Positions 47,316 through 55,990 of a DNA stretch of 64,000 nucleotides are shown one piece after another (position 1 is the first letter of the stretch; each line of letters opens with the position of its first letter). The stretch is from an uncultured Flavobacteriales bacterium. GTDB taxonomy: Bacteria > Bacteroidota > Bacteroidia > Flavobacteriales_D > Sanyastnellaceae. Under the pieces are notes generated by a model. The model had not been told where the DNA came from and ran no database searches. It saw nothing but the letters and a program-made list of their open reading frames with translations. Position numbers and translations under genes: made by a program. Location: the NCBI GenBank assembly GCA_905479115.1, contig CAJQLF010000009.1:46689-110688 (forward strand). The letters are read 5' to 3'.

Positions 47316-48317
47316 ATGCGTTGGACCAATTACTTCATCCATCCCGGCGATAACCGGTACTACGTGTTCACCTTCCATGAAGATGGGCACGCTGATGATT
47401 TTGAGGCTATGCTAGTAACAGAAAACATATCCTTTGAGCGGCATCAAGAAGATGAGCAGTGGCTCTTTGGAATCGCCCGCAGCCATTTTCAACGAGCGCT
47501 TCACTGCAATCATCTTGTGCATGCAAAGTACCGGACCAAGTTCATCCCCGTGCGAGGCTTGCGCTATGCCCTTCTCATTGGAACGGCCGCAGTGCTTCTC
47601 TTAGCCTTGGTTGGGGCATTCTTCAGTCGAAGCCGTGCGCAAGCCCAACCCGTAAAGTGGGAATTGGGAATCAGCACCGTTGGGGTCTTTCCGCTAGAGG
47701 CTGCGGGGTATGAATCGATCGAAGCAAGCAATCAGGGCCTCACGCTCCAGTGGCAACCCAAATTTAGCAGTGGGTTTGGGGTGCGGCTGCACCGCAACTT
47801 TCCCAGCAGCTGGAGTTTGGAGACTGGCTTGGAGACGTTGCGCATGAAATCCGACTGGGGCCTAACCTTTCAGCCGGAGAGCCAAGATCCGGCGCTCGCT
47901 GACACCCTTTCACTGCGCGCAGGACGCTACCGCTTGCCGCTGTTGGCCCAGACAAGCGTTCCAATCAACCAACAATGGGAGTTATGGGCTGGAGCTGGCG
48001 TGTGCCTCGATTTTTTACTCAGCGACGTATTCACGACCAGTTATCAGCAGGAAGAAATATTCTACAATGAATACCAAGTGGAAGAAAACCGTCAACACCG
48101 ATGGACGGTCCCCTTGCGAGCAGAATTTGGCGGATTGTACCAGCCGAGAGACCGAAGCAAACCAGGTATTTACGTGGGCTGCATTTGGTGGCGTGAATGG
48201 TCCAGCAACCGATGGGGTGAAGCTCAGTGGGAGCGCTTGCTCGAAAAAGCAGACGTTCGACTCTTCATGCCCCAGGCAGGTTTCGCTGTCGAAGCGCGCA
48301 TCATTTTGCCTCCGTGA
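47316..48317 (+). CDS. fusion of a small inner-membrane domain with an outer-membrane barrel-like domain
   Basis: The 333-residue frame has two unlike halves. Residues 1-90 are a small soluble domain (YYVFTFHEDGHADDFEAML, ISFERHQEDEQWLFGIARS, KFIPVRGLRYALLI). It resembles roughly 100-residue inner-membrane proteins I recall from Flavobacteriales. A hydrophobic segment follows (about residues 87-105, LLIGTAAVLLLALVGAFF), ending in SRSRAQAQP, which looks like a signal-peptidase site. From about residue 112 the sequence is beta-barrel-like (WELGISTVGVFPLEAAGY, PLRAEFGGLYQPRDRSK, GFAVEARIIL). The frame is continuous with no visible stop or frameshift. ATG 47316 is used. It overlaps the convergent nitroreductase by 17 bases. 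Confidence 0.75.
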   Translation: MRWTNYFIHPGDNRYYVFTFHEDGHADDFEAMLVTENISFERHQEDEQWLFGIARSHFQRALHCNHLVHAKYRTKFIPVRGLRYALLIGTAAVLLLALVGAFFSRSRAQAQPVKWELGISTVGVFPLEAAGYESIEASNQGLTLQWQPKFSSGFGVRLHRNFPSSWSLETGLETLRMKSDWGLTFQPESQDPALADTLSLRAGRYRLPLLAQTSVPINQQWELWAGAGVCLDFLLSDVFTTSYQQEEIFYNEYQVEENRQHRWTVPLRAEFGGLYQPRDRSKPGIYVGCIWWREWSSNRWGEAQWERLLEKADVRLFMPQAGFAVEARIILPP

Positions 48318-48894
48318 TCCACTCTGTGACGTATTCCAAGGGCTTGCGGTGACTTCGCGGCCACTCCCCTCCATCCGGATAACCGAGGTAAAAGAATCCC
48401 AAGATTTCGGAAGGTTCTGACAACCCCGCAAAAGCCTTCACCTCCGGCAAGTTCATGTAACTCGGCGTCGACCAAAACCCGCCAATTCCGTGCGCCGTGC
48501 ACGTTAGGTACATATTTTGGACGGCACATGCTACCGCCATGCGCTCGTCTTGAATCGGTATGCGACCATTGGAGTCTGGCTCCATTCCAAGCACAACCAG
48601 CGCCGTCACCCGCTCACCGCGTGCTTTCAATTTTGCATGCTTCGCTTCCGAAAAAGAATCGCCCGCCGCAGCACGGTACCATGCTGCCAACTTGGGCCCA
48701 ATCGCCTGCATGCCGTCTCCCACATACGCCTTAAATCTCCAGGGTTGCGTCATCCCATGCGTGGGCGCCCACGTCGCGTTGGTCAGCACCTGCTCCACTA
48801 TTTCGGGATGTACCTTCCGGGCAGAGTATGCCTCCGGCTTGATGCTTCGGCGGTCCCGCAACAGCGCGGTCGTATCAGATAAATTATGTCTCAT
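48301..48894 (-). CDS. nitroreductase family protein
   Basis: The 197-residue FMN-dependent oxidoreductase-type protein has the N-terminal RRSIKPEAY motif that binds the FMN phosphate. It also has NATWAPTHGMTQPWRFKAYV, a helical middle with QDERMAVACAVQNMYLTC, and the C-terminal ILGFFYLGYPDG. Enzymes of this family reduce nitro compounds, quinones or enones with NAD(P)H. The real substrate is unknown. ATG 48894 (MRHNLSDTTALL) is used. Its stop lies inside the end of the convergent fusion gene. Confidence 0.9.
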   Translation of the reverse strand: MRHNLSDTTALLRDRRSIKPEAYSARKVHPEIVEQVLTNATWAPTHGMTQPWRFKAYVGDGMQAIGPKLAAWYRAAAGDSFSEAKHAKLKARGERVTALVVLGMEPDSNGRIPIQDERMAVACAVQNMYLTCTAHGIGGFWSTPSYMNLPEVKAFAGLSEPSEILGFFYLGYPDGGEWPRSHRKPLEYVTEWITEAK

Positions 48895-48969
48895 GGCATT
48901 GGATGTAGGAATGCACATCGGTTGAAGCAAAGGTACATCGAGGCGCAGCGACAATGCGAAACCTTCCCA

Positions 48970-50424
48970 ATGAAAGTCAAGGGTAAACCCGTAATTTCGA
49001 GCATGCGATGTACACTCTTGTTCCTCGGGATAATCTGCGCAGCGGAAGCCACCGTGCCCAGCGTTCATGCTCAGTCCAATCCAGATAGCGCCCTGATTCG
49101 AAGCATCTACGACGAAGCGCTCGCTCATGGAGAAGCCTATGAAAACCTGCGCGTCCTAACCAAGGACATTGGGCACAGACTCAGCGGCTCTCCAAGCGCA
49201 TCGAAAGCCATGGAGTGGGGACAACGGATCCTCCAGTCGTATGGAGCGGATTCAACGTGGATCATGCCGGTCGTCGTTCCGAGTTGGACGCGTGGTGATC
49301 GAGCGGAATCCATGACCTTTGGGTCAGCCGCTGATCGATCCTTGCACATTACTGCATTGGGAGGGTCCGTAGGGACGCCCAACGACGAGACTATTCGAGG
49401 ACGCGTGGTCGTCGTCAAAGAACTGGACGAGCTCAAGCGCATGCCGCGCGAAAAAGTAAAAGGGCGCATCGTTCTCTTCAACCGTCCCATGGATCCTGTT
49501 CTGATCAATACCGGTTCCGCATACGGCGGAGCAATTGATCAACGAGGCAGTGGAGCGAGTGCCGCAGCGGAAGCTGGCGCCATCGGTGCCTTGGTGCGGT
49601 CGCTGACACATGCGCTCGACACCCTCCCGCACACGGGAGCTCTGCGGTACAAAGAGGACATTCGGCGCATTCCCGCGGCTGCCATATCCACCGTGGATGC
49701 CACCTGGCTCGGAAGGCAGGTGACAGAACACCCTGATCTCGAAGTCTCCCTTCAAATGAATTGTCGGGCATTTGACGATGTCGAACAAGGCAACGTAATC
49801 GGTGAATGGCGAGGATCCGAGCGGCCGAATGAAATCATCACCTTGGGCGGCCACTTGGATTCTTGGGACATCGGAGAAGGCGCACACGACGACGGTGCGG
49901 GTATCGTTCATACGCTGGAAGTGCTGCGCATCCTCAAGGCCATCGGGTACCAACCCCGCCACACCATTCGGTTCGTTTTGTTCATCAACGAAGAGAACGG
50001 CAACCGCGGCGGGAAGATGTACGCCAAGGTGGCGGCCGAAGAACAGGCCACTTCATCGAAGCGGTACGTCGCGGCACTCGAATCCGACGCCGGCGGTTTC
50101 GTGCCCAGAGGGTTTCGCATTGACGCGCCAGATGATGAGGCCACACAGGTGCAGTCATGGGCATCCCTTTTCGACCCTTATAACGTCCACCAATTCCGAC
50201 GAGGAGGAGCAGGCGTCGATATTTCTCCGCTCAAGGAATTGACCCCCCGCCCTGTCTTATTGGGGCTCAGCCCCGATGGGCAACGGTACTTTGATTTTCA
50301 TCACAGCGCTCAAGACATATTTGAAAACGTGCACAAAAGGGAGCTGGAGCTGGGGGCTGCAACGTTCGCTGCGGCCGTGGTATTGTTGGACCAGCAATTG
50401 CCTATTCAGGACACACCTGACTAA
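48970..50424 (+). CDS. secreted M28 family metallopeptidase
   Basis: The 484-residue protein has a signal region (hydrophobic core CTLLFLGIICAAEA, cleavage near VHAQS), a PA-like insert domain and the M28 zinc aminopeptidase core. Two-zinc ligands are visible in LGGHLDSWDIGEGAHDDGAG (His, Asp), FINEENGNRGGKMYA (Glu-Glu), ALESDAGGF (Asp) and FDFHHSAQDIFENV (His). It resembles bacterial homologues of plasma glutamate carboxypeptidase. ATG 48970 was chosen, and ATG 49003 is an alternative with a shorter signal. Its last 23 bases overlap the stop end of the convergent FG-GAP gene. Confidence 0.92.
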   Translation: MKVKGKPVISSMRCTLLFLGIICAAEATVPSVHAQSNPDSALIRSIYDEALAHGEAYENLRVLTKDIGHRLSGSPSASKAMEWGQRILQSYGADSTWIMPVVVPSWTRGDRAESMTFGSAADRSLHITALGGSVGTPNDETIRGRVVVVKELDELKRMPREKVKGRIVLFNRPMDPVLINTGSAYGGAIDQRGSGASAAAEAGAIGALVRSLTHALDTLPHTGALRYKEDIRRIPAAAISTVDATWLGRQVTEHPDLEVSLQMNCRAFDDVEQGNVIGEWRGSERPNEIITLGGHLDSWDIGEGAHDDGAGIVHTLEVLRILKAIGYQPRHTIRFVLFINEENGNRGGKMYAKVAAEEQATSSKRYVAALESDAGGFVPRGFRIDAPDDEATQVQSWASLFDPYNVHQFRRGGAGVDISPLKELTPRPVLLGLSPDGQRYFDFHHSAQDIFENVHKRELELGAATFAAAVVLLDQQLPIQDTPD

Positions 50425-52228
50425 AACTGACCAAGAAAATCAGCAAATCACCTACCGTGATAAATCCGTTGCCATCAAAATCATAAGGGCAATCGAGCAG
50501 TGGCGTACACCAGCCAAAAGTTGGATCCCACGTTGTTCCCGGTCCACACGAAGCCGGAACATCATAGCAATCGAACACACACGATCCATCATCTACTGTC
50601 ACGAGTGGATTGAAATTACACGCCTCCTCATAGCTGCACCCTTGGCAAATCCCCCCCGTTAGACAGGGGTCAATTTGCCACATTTGCGTGGCTGTTCCAT
50701 CTTCTGTCAACACCCAATGCTGGTCCGAAAGCAATTCCGTGAACTGCGTAATGGCTCCACTGGGCCAAATAACTTCGATGGAGTCGACGGACGACTCCTC
50801 TCCCAGTCCAAAAAGCTCCCATCGGCTGTTCTGACCGAGGTAATTTTCCCCGGCAAAAGTCATCCGAGACTGAGCATGATCCCCAGACCACACTCTGATT
50901 TTGGCCCCGACACCATCTCGGTTGCTATCCGTGCCTTCCAACCAAACCTTTAGCCAATGGTTGCTATTAGGTGATCCGCGTAACACCTGTGCAAATTCAC
51001 CCACCCGATGGGAGACCAAATCCGCAAAACCGTCGAGGTTGTAATCGCCCACGGCTGTCGAGAAAGAAAGGGTGGATACCGTTTGAAATTGAACTTCATC
51101 GGCTGCGGTAAATTGCCCCTCGGTGTTATAGAAAAGCGCATCCGGCTCGTCCGGGTAAATGCTCAAGACCTGTGGGTAATTGGTAAAAACGCTGTAGCCA
51201 TTGGCAACGTGCAAATCTTCCCACCCATTGTTATCGACGTCCAACCAATTGGCTCCCCAGCAAATCCCGTCGACTTGAACCTGGTTCATGGGAACATCGC
51301 CGGTCGCATCATCGATACCAAAATCTCCCCCATTGTTGATCATGAGCCAATTCATGTCCTCGGCAAAAGCCGTGAGGTACACATCTGAATCGAAGTCGCC
51401 ATCAAAATCTGCAACACTGGTGGACATGCAATTGATCGCAATGTCCAGGCCCGTCTCCTCGGCCTTTTCAATAAAGGGCATCAATGATCCTTCCACTTGC
51501 TGCTCGAAGAAATAATTTTCATAAATCGTACGGTCTCGCACCACATGCAAATCCAGCAATCCATCGTCATTGAAATCCACCCATTGTCCCTGGAATGACT
51601 GGATGCCCAGCGCATCTAATCCTTGCTCTGACGTGGACTCCGTGAAGGTGCCGTCGCCGTTGTTGGTATAGAGCTCGTTGAAAGGGTATTCATCAATGGA
51701 CGAGGTATAGTTGCAAACGAACAAATCCAAAAAGCCATCGCTGTTGTAGTCACCAAAACAGGCCCCATAACTCTTGCGAGAGGCCAAACTGATTCCGCAC
51801 GTTGCGCTTACGTCGGCAAAATCCATGTTGCCGTTGTTGATGTACAATTTGTTGGCTGCCAAACGGTAGGTGACAAATAAGTCTTGATCTCCATCGTTAT
51901 CGATGTCACCCCAAAGGACCATCTTCGCTTCCAACGGATAATCTGGAAGGTCCAGGTCTACTTCCAAAAATCCTGACTCATCTCCCTGTCCTATATAAAA
52001 GCGCAAATCGCCTTCGTGATCAGCAAAAGACAAATCATCGATGTAGTCTCCATTGAAATCAACGAAACTCACCCCCGCACCTAGAAACCCCCCGGTATGG
52101 TCAGTCTCTAATATGAGGTTGTTGCTCACATCCAGCAATTGGGCATTCGCGTGGGTGTGGGACAACAAACCCAGCGAGCAGATCACGACGGAGAGAATTC
52201 TCGGAGTATTACAAAACTTCCAAGCCAT
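50402..52228 (-). CDS. secreted FG-GAP/ASPIC-UnbV protein with dockerin-like tail (paralogue 3)
   Basis: The 608-residue protein has a signal peptide (MAWKFCNTPRILSVVICSLG, cleavage near ANAQ) and repeated calcium-binding FG-GAP/VCBS blades (VDFNGDYIDDLSFADH, GDIDNDGDQDLFVTYRLAAN, GDYNSDGFLDLFVCNY, DFDGDFDSDVYL). An ASPIC/UnbV domain follows (NHWLKVWLEGTDSNRDGVGA, NYLGQNSRWELFGLG, EVIWPSGAITQF). The end is Cys-rich: GCSYEEACNF, a short CGPGTTWDP segment, and a final CPYDFDGNG then DLLIFLVSF then C motif. No T9SS type A domain is seen. ATG 52228 lies 4 bases after the upstream paralogue stop, so an operon is likely. A longer start at 52255 would overlap it. Confidence 0.88.
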   Translation of the reverse strand: MAWKFCNTPRILSVVICSLGLLSHTHANAQLLDVSNNLILETDHTGGFLGAGVSFVDFNGDYIDDLSFADHEGDLRFYIGQGDESGFLEVDLDLPDYPLEAKMVLWGDIDNDGDQDLFVTYRLAANKLYINNGNMDFADVSATCGISLASRKSYGACFGDYNSDGFLDLFVCNYTSSIDEYPFNELYTNNGDGTFTESTSEQGLDALGIQSFQGQWVDFNDDGLLDLHVVRDRTIYENYFFEQQVEGSLMPFIEKAEETGLDIAINCMSTSVADFDGDFDSDVYLTAFAEDMNWLMINNGGDFGIDDATGDVPMNQVQVDGICWGANWLDVDNNGWEDLHVANGYSVFTNYPQVLSIYPDEPDALFYNTEGQFTAADEVQFQTVSTLSFSTAVGDYNLDGFADLVSHRVGEFAQVLRGSPNSNHWLKVWLEGTDSNRDGVGAKIRVWSGDHAQSRMTFAGENYLGQNSRWELFGLGEESSVDSIEVIWPSGAITQFTELLSDQHWVLTEDGTATQMWQIDPCLTGGICQGCSYEEACNFNPLVTVDDGSCVFDCYDVPASCGPGTTWDPTFGWCTPLLDCPYDFDGNGFITVGDLLIFLVSFSQVCPE

Positions 52229-52232
52229 AACG

Positions 52233-54047
52233 TCATTGTGGGCAAGAGATGGCAAAAGAAGCCAAGAAAATGAGGAGATCGGTCACATCGGTCACCGAAT
52301 CGGCATTTAAGTCTGTCGGACATGGGTTTTCGACAGAAACACATTGCTGCAGCATAGAATCCCAAGCGGTCCCTGGACCGCAGGTGGAAGCCGAAATCCA
52401 ACAAGAAAAGTCGCATGACCCATCCTCTTCGTTTGCGCTCTCATCAAAATTACACGCCTCGGGATAAGTGCATCCAGGGCAAGGTCCCGTGGAACACGGA
52501 TCTACGTAAGGGACCGTTTCTCCTTCAACGAATAGCAAACTTTGATTGGGCTCGAGGGTGTAATAACGGTCAACGATTCCTGAAGGCCAATCCACGACCA
52601 CTGAATCAATTCCGGTGGCCATTCCGATGCCAAAATGTTCCCAACGGCTATTCTGACCCAAGTAATTTTCACCGCAATGCGTCATGTGATAACCCAACAA
52701 ACCATTGCGGTACACCCTGATTTTTGCACCGATCCCGTCCCGGTTACTCACCGTTCCTTCCAGCATGATTTTGATCCAGCGGTTGACGTTGGGGACCGCT
52801 TGCAAAACTTGGGCATACTCGCCTACGACGTTATTGATCAAATCCGGAAACCCGTCCTGATTGAAGTCGCCTGTTACAGCCGAAAACGATAAACTCGCAA
52901 CATCAAACTGACCCGTTGTATCCTCTTCAAAAACACCGCCTTCGTTCCAGAAAAAGTTATCGGGTACGTATGAATAATTCTGCAGAACGGCTGGCCATGA
53001 TGTATACGTGCTAAAGCCGGTGCAAACATGCAGATCTTCCCAACCGTCGTTGTCTGCATCAAACCAATTGGCTGCCCAGCTCGTCAAATGAACTTGGACG
53101 CTGTCACCTGTTGTCGCTTCATATGGATCAAAGTTTCCTGTACCGTCATTCACGACAAAATAATTGCCTTCCCACATGCCCGCTGACATGTACAAGTCCT
53201 GATCGTTATCGTGGTCAAAATCCGTCGCGGAAGAACACATCGCATTGATGGAATAATCCAAGCCCATGGGAACCGCTTCGTTGGTAAACTGACCATTTGA
53301 GGATTGCTTGTAATACCGATTCTCGAAGCAAATTCGATCCCGGATCAAATGCAAATCCAATAATCCGTCTTCATCAAAATCCACCCAGTGTCCCTGAAAG
53401 TTTTGCTGGAGCGGCTCGCCAAAGGGTCCATCAAACGTCACCTCCTCAAAGTATCCCCCGCCAAGGTTGACGTACAACTCATTGAATGGAGGGTCCATTC
53501 CGCTAACATAATTGGCGATGAAAAGATCGAGTAACCCGTCGTTGTTGTAGTCGCCGAAGCATGCGCCATAGCTGCGTCGATTGGTTTGATCAATCCCGCA
53601 ATACTCGCTCACATCCGTGAATTCGAGGTTGCCTTCATTGATGTACAAACGGTTGGCCGCGAGCCGATACGTAATGAACAAGTCTTGATCACCGTCGTTG
53701 TCTATGTCCGCCCAAAGAATGCATTTAGCCTCATAGGCATAAGAGGGGATCTGCAATTCGAAAGGGACAAACCCTTCTCCATTGCCCGTGTAAAACTGCA
53801 AGTCACCGAGGTGATGTGCGATGCTGAGGTCATCCACACCGTCTCCATTGAAATCCGCCATGCTTATGCCCTCGCCTAAGTATCCACCGGTATGATCCGT
53901 CCAAATGTTCAATTCATTGCTGACATCGATGAAAGGCATTTGCGCCGAGACATCCGACGTAAAAACCAACATGCACCAGAAAGCCATCACCCCAAAAGCA
54001 GGACAACGGAACTTTGAGAAAATACGACCATATAAGGCAGCCTCCAT
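52233..54047 (-). CDS. secreted FG-GAP/ASPIC-UnbV protein with dockerin-like tail (paralogue 2)
   Basis: The 604-residue protein is a close paralogue of its two neighbours. The signal region ends near DVSAQ. The first blade reads WTDHTGGYLGEGISMADFNG, and further FG-GAP blades include DIDNDGDQDLFITYRLAANR and GDYNNDGLLDLFIANYVSG. The ASPIC/UnbV domain has LEGTVSNRDGIGAKIRVYRN and NYLGQNSRWEHFGIG. The C-terminal part has GCTYPEACNF, CGPGTAWDS, and the tail CPTDLNADS then DLLIFLASF then C. These proteins should be exported and bind calcium, but the ligand is unknown. It is followed after 4 bases by paralogue 3. Confidence 0.88.
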   Translation of the reverse strand: MEAALYGRIFSKFRCPAFGVMAFWCMLVFTSDVSAQMPFIDVSNELNIWTDHTGGYLGEGISMADFNGDGVDDLSIAHHLGDLQFYTGNGEGFVPFELQIPSYAYEAKCILWADIDNDGDQDLFITYRLAANRLYINEGNLEFTDVSEYCGIDQTNRRSYGACFGDYNNDGLLDLFIANYVSGMDPPFNELYVNLGGGYFEEVTFDGPFGEPLQQNFQGHWVDFDEDGLLDLHLIRDRICFENRYYKQSSNGQFTNEAVPMGLDYSINAMCSSATDFDHDNDQDLYMSAGMWEGNYFVVNDGTGNFDPYEATTGDSVQVHLTSWAANWFDADNDGWEDLHVCTGFSTYTSWPAVLQNYSYVPDNFFWNEGGVFEEDTTGQFDVASLSFSAVTGDFNQDGFPDLINNVVGEYAQVLQAVPNVNRWIKIMLEGTVSNRDGIGAKIRVYRNGLLGYHMTHCGENYLGQNSRWEHFGIGMATGIDSVVVDWPSGIVDRYYTLEPNQSLLFVEGETVPYVDPCSTGPCPGCTYPEACNFDESANEEDGSCDFSCWISASTCGPGTAWDSMLQQCVSVENPCPTDLNADSVTDVTDLLIFLASFAISCPQ

Positions 54048-54137
54048 TGGATCTTGGTTATCAGTCCAATTCGAGCAGGTATTTAAAAATACGCTTATTT
54101 CTCGTACAATACAATTCGATGAAAGAGAATCTTCTAC

Positions 54138-55892
54138 CTAAGGGCAAAGTGAACCAAAGGCCCCCAACATCACAAGCAAATCTTCTACATCCACTATCCC
54201 ATCTCCTGTCAAATCCGCTGGACACGGATTCTCGCACAATCCCGTGTCGGGATTCCAAATCAGTCCCGTTCCACATACCATACCGCCAATCAAGCACGAA
54301 AAATCGCATGAGCCGTCATCGTTGTCCGCATCCGGCGAGAAGTTACAGGCTCCTTCATAGGTGCAACCCGGACAGTTATTCAGGCACACAACCGCACCCT
54401 CGGTCAATTCCAGCGGGGCATTCGTTGGGACATCATACCACGTCTCTACGGCCCCCAATGGCCAGTGAACCTTCACCGAATCCACGGTTGAATGATTGCC
54501 CATACCGAAATGCTCCCAACGGCTATTTTGAGCGAGGTACCCTTCACCACAATACGTCTCCCGGTACCAATAGTCTTCTCCCGCCCAGAGCTCCACCTTG
54601 GAACCTACCGCATCGGCATTGCTGATGGTTCCGTGCAACAAAACGCGAAGCCAATGATTCCCATTTGGATTGCTCCTTCGAATCTCCGGGTTGAACCCCA
54701 CTTTATGCGATACCAAGTCAATAAAACCATCGCCATTGTAATCTCCGGTCGCGGTGGCGAAACCCAGCACACTCTCGCTTTGAAACAGGGAACCGGGCAT
54801 GCCCAGCACGCCATTGGAGTTTAAGAACATCGCATCCGGCTCGTTGTTGTTTTCCGTCAACACCGTAGGGAAATCTGTGTAATGAGCAATTCCAGTTGTG
54901 ATGTGCAACTCTTCCCATCCATCCGCATTCACATCCAACCACTGCCCAGACCAACACACCTCATTCATCACCACTAGATCATTCGTCACGTCGGTATAGA
55001 ATCCGTTTCCATCATTCTCCAATAACATACTGCCTTCCAATCCACCTGAAATGTACAGATCCAGGTCGCCGTCGCGGTCCATATCATGAGGGCTGGAGGA
55101 CATACAAAGAATCGAAACATCCAACCCTCTCACCGCTGCTTCATCGATGAAACTTGCCTCGCCGGTCGTCGCTCCTTCGTTGTGATAAAATAAGTTCGGG
55201 TAAATCAAACGGTCTCGTACCACATGCAAGTCCAACCAGCCATCTCGATCGACGTCCATCCAATTTCCTTGAAACGACTGCAGGTTCGCTCCGTCCATAC
55301 CGTATTCGATGGTGACATCTTCAAACATACCATTTCCGAGGTTACGGTAAAGTTCATTGCCTTGCGGGACATCCACCGCATACCCGTAGTTCGCCACAAA
55401 TAAATCCAACAGTCCGTCCCGGTCGAAATCTCCCCACGCTGGCCCAAAGCTCCGTCGATCATCTTGGGAAATTCCGCACGTAGCACTGACATCAACCATG
55501 TTCATTTCCCCGTCATTCAGCCAAAGTTTATTGGGCGCAAACCGAAAGGCCACAAACAGGTCTTGATCTCCATCGTTGTCAACATCAGCCCACAAGATCC
55601 CCTTGGACTCTGCCGTTGGAGTTTCGAGTTCTAATTCCACTACAGAAAATCCATTGCCGGTGCCCGCATAAAACTTCAATGCTCCTGTGTGGTGTCCAAA
55701 GCTCAAATCATCCAAGCCATCGCCATTGAAATCAGCAAAACTGACACCCGTCCCCAAGTAGCCTCCCGTATGATCGGAATCCAGGCTTGAGGTTCCATTG
55801 TCAATGACCAATTGAGCCTCGACCTCCTCCCGTATTGAACACAAAAGGAGAAGTCCTACAACGAACTGAAAAATGATTTTACCGTATGCCAC
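54138..55892 (-). CDS. secreted FG-GAP/ASPIC-UnbV protein with dockerin-like tail (paralogue 1)
   Basis: The 584-residue protein has a signal peptide (MAYGKIIFQFVVGLLLLCSI, cleavage near VEAQ). FG-GAP blades include DSDHTGGYLGTGVSFADFNG, ADVDNDGDQDLFVAFRFAPN and GDFDRDGLLDLFVANYGYA. The ASPIC/UnbV domain has LLHGTISNADAVGSKVELWA and GYLAQNSRWEHFGMG. The C-terminus has GCTYEGACNF, CGTGLIWNP, and the tail CPADLTGDG then DLLVMLGAF then C. It is the first of the three tandem paralogues on the minus strand, with a 90-base gap to paralogue 2. A terminator from the upstream giant gene lies 45 bases before its start, so it probably has its own promoter. Confidence 0.88.
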   Translation of the reverse strand: MAYGKIIFQFVVGLLLLCSIREEVEAQLVIDNGTSSLDSDHTGGYLGTGVSFADFNGDGLDDLSFGHHTGALKFYAGTGNGFSVVELELETPTAESKGILWADVDNDGDQDLFVAFRFAPNKLWLNDGEMNMVDVSATCGISQDDRRSFGPAWGDFDRDGLLDLFVANYGYAVDVPQGNELYRNLGNGMFEDVTIEYGMDGANLQSFQGNWMDVDRDGWLDLHVVRDRLIYPNLFYHNEGATTGEASFIDEAAVRGLDVSILCMSSSPHDMDRDGDLDLYISGGLEGSMLLENDGNGFYTDVTNDLVVMNEVCWSGQWLDVNADGWEELHITTGIAHYTDFPTVLTENNNEPDAMFLNSNGVLGMPGSLFQSESVLGFATATGDYNGDGFIDLVSHKVGFNPEIRRSNPNGNHWLRVLLHGTISNADAVGSKVELWAGEDYWYRETYCGEGYLAQNSRWEHFGMGNHSTVDSVKVHWPLGAVETWYDVPTNAPLELTEGAVVCLNNCPGCTYEGACNFSPDADNDDGSCDFSCLIGGMVCGTGLIWNPDTGLCENPCPADLTGDGIVDVEDLLVMLGAFGSLCP

Positions 55893-55937
55893 TTACCATC
55901 TCTTCTTACCTAAAAGATACGACATACAACATGACAT

Positions 55938-55971
55938 AAAAAAAAGGGCCCGACCGAAGTCGAGCCCTTTC
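55938..55971 (-). terminator. intrinsic terminator after the giant cysteine-repeat gene
   Basis: Read on the minus strand, GAAAGGGCTCGAC, loop TTCG, GTCGGGCCCTTT makes a long stem with one mismatch, followed by a run of T. It lies 19 bases after the stop at 55991 and separates the giant gene from the three FG-GAP paralogues. Confidence 0.9.
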
Positions 55972-55990
55972 TAAAAACAGTCGTTTCAGG

